Assembly (NCBI GenBank): GCA_017549745.1
Contig: JAFYUA010000136.1
Location: forward strand, 1 to 6,602
DNA: 6,602 nt
Reading direction: 5' to 3'
Origin: Clostridia bacterium
GTDB lineage: Bacteria; Bacillota; Clostridia; UMGS1810
Made by a program: the position numbers and the translations under genes. A model generated the notes under the pieces. The model was not told where the DNA came from. It did no database searches and saw only the letters and a program-made list of their open reading frames with translations. Of the stretch, positions 4,527 to 6,602 are shown piece by piece. The stretch's first letter is position 1. The number at the start of each line of letters is the position of its first letter.

Positions 4527-6602
4527 GTGTTGCACATCATATCCAACAGACTGCTGTTCTGAATATACTATGATATCCTTAACTGTGCTTCTGGATTTGA
4601 TAGCTATAAAGTAGTTAGCTGTATCATTATCTTCATCAGCTTTAGCTACATTACCTGCTTTCCAATCAGCTGCGTGAACTCTCTGTCTGTTAGCAGATTC
4701 GTTTACAAAGGTATATCTGTTTGTTTCAGCCTTGATTACAACATTTGCAAGAGGAGTGCCATCGGATTTTACAGCTTTGATAACCATACCATTGTTGCCG
4801 GAGTCGTAAGATTCGATATAACCATCAATGAATGTGAGGTTTTTATCAGCACCTTCGATTACAGCCTGGGCAGTTGTATTGATAGCACCTACAGCACCTG
4901 CAATAGCATTGCCATCAGATGTAGCCATGCGAATAACAACACCATAAGCAGCAGCAGTGCCGTTGCCATCATCAGTGAACATCATAGCAGCACCAACATT
5001 GATATCGTTCTCATAGCTTGTGCCCCATTCTGGTTTTGAAACATCATCGTCTTCGGCAATTGTGATAACTTTTGCAGTATCATCGTTAGCTGTTACATAG
5101 GTAATCTTTTTAGCTTTTTCGTTGTCACCGATTGTGGTTGTTGTAACATTGGTGATGATAGCGAGATCCTGTTCAACATCAATCTTGCTTCCGCCATAGG
5201 TTACAACGAGGCAGTCAGCTTCGGTTGTACCATTAACAACATGTGTTACATAGTAACCGCCGTATTTGTTTTCATCAACGAGAGTATCGAGAGTTGTAGC
5301 AAACACAGAGTTTTCATTGTCGGAAGTGATGTTGAAGATAACAGTGTCATCTTCGAGGTCTGTGCCGAGATACTGAGCATCTTTTTCATATTCAGCCTGC
5401 GAAGCAGCAGAGTTGCTGTCTGCGTCACCAAACTCAGTTGTAGCAACAGCATTGATTTCAGAGATTAAGCCCTTGGAGTTAAGTTCATAGGTAACGATTC
5501 TTCTTGTTACATATGCAGGATCGTTGATTGCAACTGCATCAGATGTAGCAACTCTAAGGTCATTGAGAGTACCTGCACTGTTGTAAGTTGTATCTTTATT
5601 GATTGTTACACCAAAGATATCGGCACCGTCTTTTACAGCGTAGGTAACGATTTCGTTGTCCTTAGTAAGCATTTTAACCTGCCATTCTTTGGAGAAACCG
5701 TTAGCATCAGTGTGAGCTACACCAAGAATGTATGCGTAGTTGCCAGTGATTGAAGCAGAAACTTCAAAGTTGAAGATTTTTCCTGTTCTTGTGAGGTAGA
5801 AGGTACCTTCATCACCAAGTGAGGGCTGAGCACCTTTGAAACCATATTCTGTACCATCAATGTACACAGCATCGGCTTTTACTTCACCTACAGTACCGGT
5901 TACAGTATTTTTGCCAAGATTGATAATTTCTTTCCATTTGTCAGCAGCGAAACTATCATTTTCTACAATGTAAGCAATTACATCATCTTTTTCGAAATCT
6001 GCAAGTGTGATGGCATCGCCGTTTTTGTCAACCATTGTTACGGGAGTATCATTGTCAAAATCAAATTTGAATGTCTCACCGCCAGCTGTGAAATTGTCTC
6101 TGTCAGCTTCAACATACTGTACTCTTGCGTATTCGTATTTCTTAACAATTACTGTATCAAATCTGTTGTTGTCGTTTGTGTCGTGAGCAACGATTTCAAT
6201 ATCTTCGTTCTGGTCGATATAGTCGGTGATTGAAGTATAATCGCCAGCGGCCTCTTTATTATTGTTGTAGTAGAAATCTACAGCAGCGCTGTTAGCTTCA
6301 AATTTGAGAAGCTCTGAGTCATATTTTGATTCAGATGTATAGTAGGAAATACCTGCATCTGTTACATTTTCGATATCTTCAATGCCGAGCTCAACAGTTG
6401 TGTTGTTAGCGTTGGGCATAATAGCAATGATTTCGTATTTGCTTTTAGCATATTCTTTAACAAATACTGTAGAAGCAATGCCGAAGTAATCAGCAGCATT
6501 TACACCTTCAGCAACTTTGAAATCATAAGGTCCGGCAACCATGTCACCATCGTTGTCTTCGAAATCTTCGCTATCGTAGTGGTCAGCAACTGTGAATGAT
6601 AC
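4524..6602 (-). CDS. Large Asp/Asn/Thr-rich probable cell-surface protein, S-layer-homology type C-terminal region, 5'-partial
   Basis: The frame stays open to the right edge, so the Met at 6542 is probably internal: upstream in-frame residues VSFTVADHYDSEDFEDNDGD continue the same composition. Signal peptide and any SLH anchoring repeats would lie outside the window. Residues are numbered from that Met. The protein has few charged-basic stretches, a single Cys (444), no membrane segment, and many Asp, Asn, Thr and Ala. It appears to be built from repeating beta-rich units of the kind seen in clostridial SLH surface proteins. DTNDNNRFDTVIVKKYEYA (121-139) resembles their Asp-rich loops. TGTVGEVKADAVYIDGTEYGF (215-235) is followed by LGDEGTFYLTRTGKIFNFEV (242-261). 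A third related stretch (about 570-660) ends in VKDIIVYSE. No catalytic motif was recognised. A structural or S-layer-like role is inferred; an adhesin is the main alternative. It ends at TAA 4524-4526, before its own terminator. Confidence 0.75.
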   Translation of the reverse strand, partial: VSFTVADHYDSEDFEDNDGDMVAGPYDFKVAEGVNAADYFGIASTVFVKEYAKSKYEIIAIMPNANNTTVELGIEDIENVTDAGISYYTSESKYDSELLKFEANSAAVDFYYNNNKEAAGDYTSITDYIDQNEDIEIVAHDTNDNNRFDTVIVKKYEYARVQYVEADRDNFTAGGETFKFDFDNDTPVTMVDKNGDAITLADFEKDDVIAYIVENDSFAADKWKEIINLGKNTVTGTVGEVKADAVYIDGTEYGFKGAQPSLGDEGTFYLTRTGKIFNFEVSASITGNYAYILGVAHTDANGFSKEWQVKMLTKDNEIVTYAVKDGADIFGVTINKDTTYNSAGTLNDLRVATSDAVAINDPAYVTRRIVTYELNSKGLISEINAVATTEFGDADSNSAASQAEYEKDAQYLGTDLEDDTVIFNITSDNENSVFATTLDTLVDENKYGGYYVTHVVNGTTEADCLVVTYGGSKIDVEQDLAIITNVTTTTIGDNEKAKKITYVTANDDTAKVITIAEDDDVSKPEWGTSYENDINVGAAMMFTDDGNGTAAAYGVVIRMATSDGNAIAGAVGAINTTAQAVIEGADKNLTFIDGYIESYDSGNNGMVIKAVKSDGTPLANVVIKAETNRYTFVNESANRQRVHAADWKAGNVAKADEDNDTANYFIAIKSRSTVKDIIVYSEQQSVGYDVQH

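Noticed and set aside
6540..6542. Minus-strand ATG at 6542 as the start of the surface-protein gene
   Set aside because: The same frame continues without a stop to the window edge with similar acidic residues, and no signal peptide follows this Met.

Overview
The window looks like a chromosomal segment from a low-to-mid GC anaerobic Firmicute, most likely a gut-type Clostridia (Oscillospirales/Ruminococcaceae-like). The grounds are the single-chain clostridial form of PurL, a PIN/Phd-type toxin-antitoxin pair typical of these genomes, and a long Asp/Asn/Thr-rich protein resembling the C-terminal parts of clostridial S-layer-homology surface proteins. The taxonomic placement is inferred from family resemblance, not from a search.

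Layout. Bases 1-3393 (+) hold most of purL, the large FGAM synthase of purine synthesis. Its 5' end lies outside the window. Bases 3394-3489 are a terminator region with two hairpins, the second apparently bidirectional. Bases 3490-4124 (-) hold a two-gene toxin-antitoxin operon: a Phd/YefM-type antitoxin followed by a PIN-domain (VapC-like) ribonuclease, with an ATGA overlap. Its promoter (4159-4187, -) matches the SigA consensus exactly (TTGACA, 17 bp, TATAAT), with a 9-bp inverted repeat around the -35 box as a candidate operator. Bases about 4205-4452 contain no gene but show remnants that look like dispersed intergenic repeats. A strong minus-strand terminator lies at 4453-4487, followed by an AT-rich hairpin over a stop codon. 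Bases 4524-6602 (-) are the 3' part of a large, probably secreted or cell-surface protein that runs off the right edge.

How the parts relate. purL is convergent with everything downstream. The toxin-antitoxin operon is a self-contained, clearly more AT-rich module between a housekeeping gene and a surface-protein gene. It is bracketed by two directly repeated 43-bp copies of a terminator-like sequence (3445-3487 and 4452-4494). This is the most notable structural feature, and it suggests either terminator duplication or past movement or capture of the module. No functional link between the three units is evident, and I see no convincing sign of a wholly new system.
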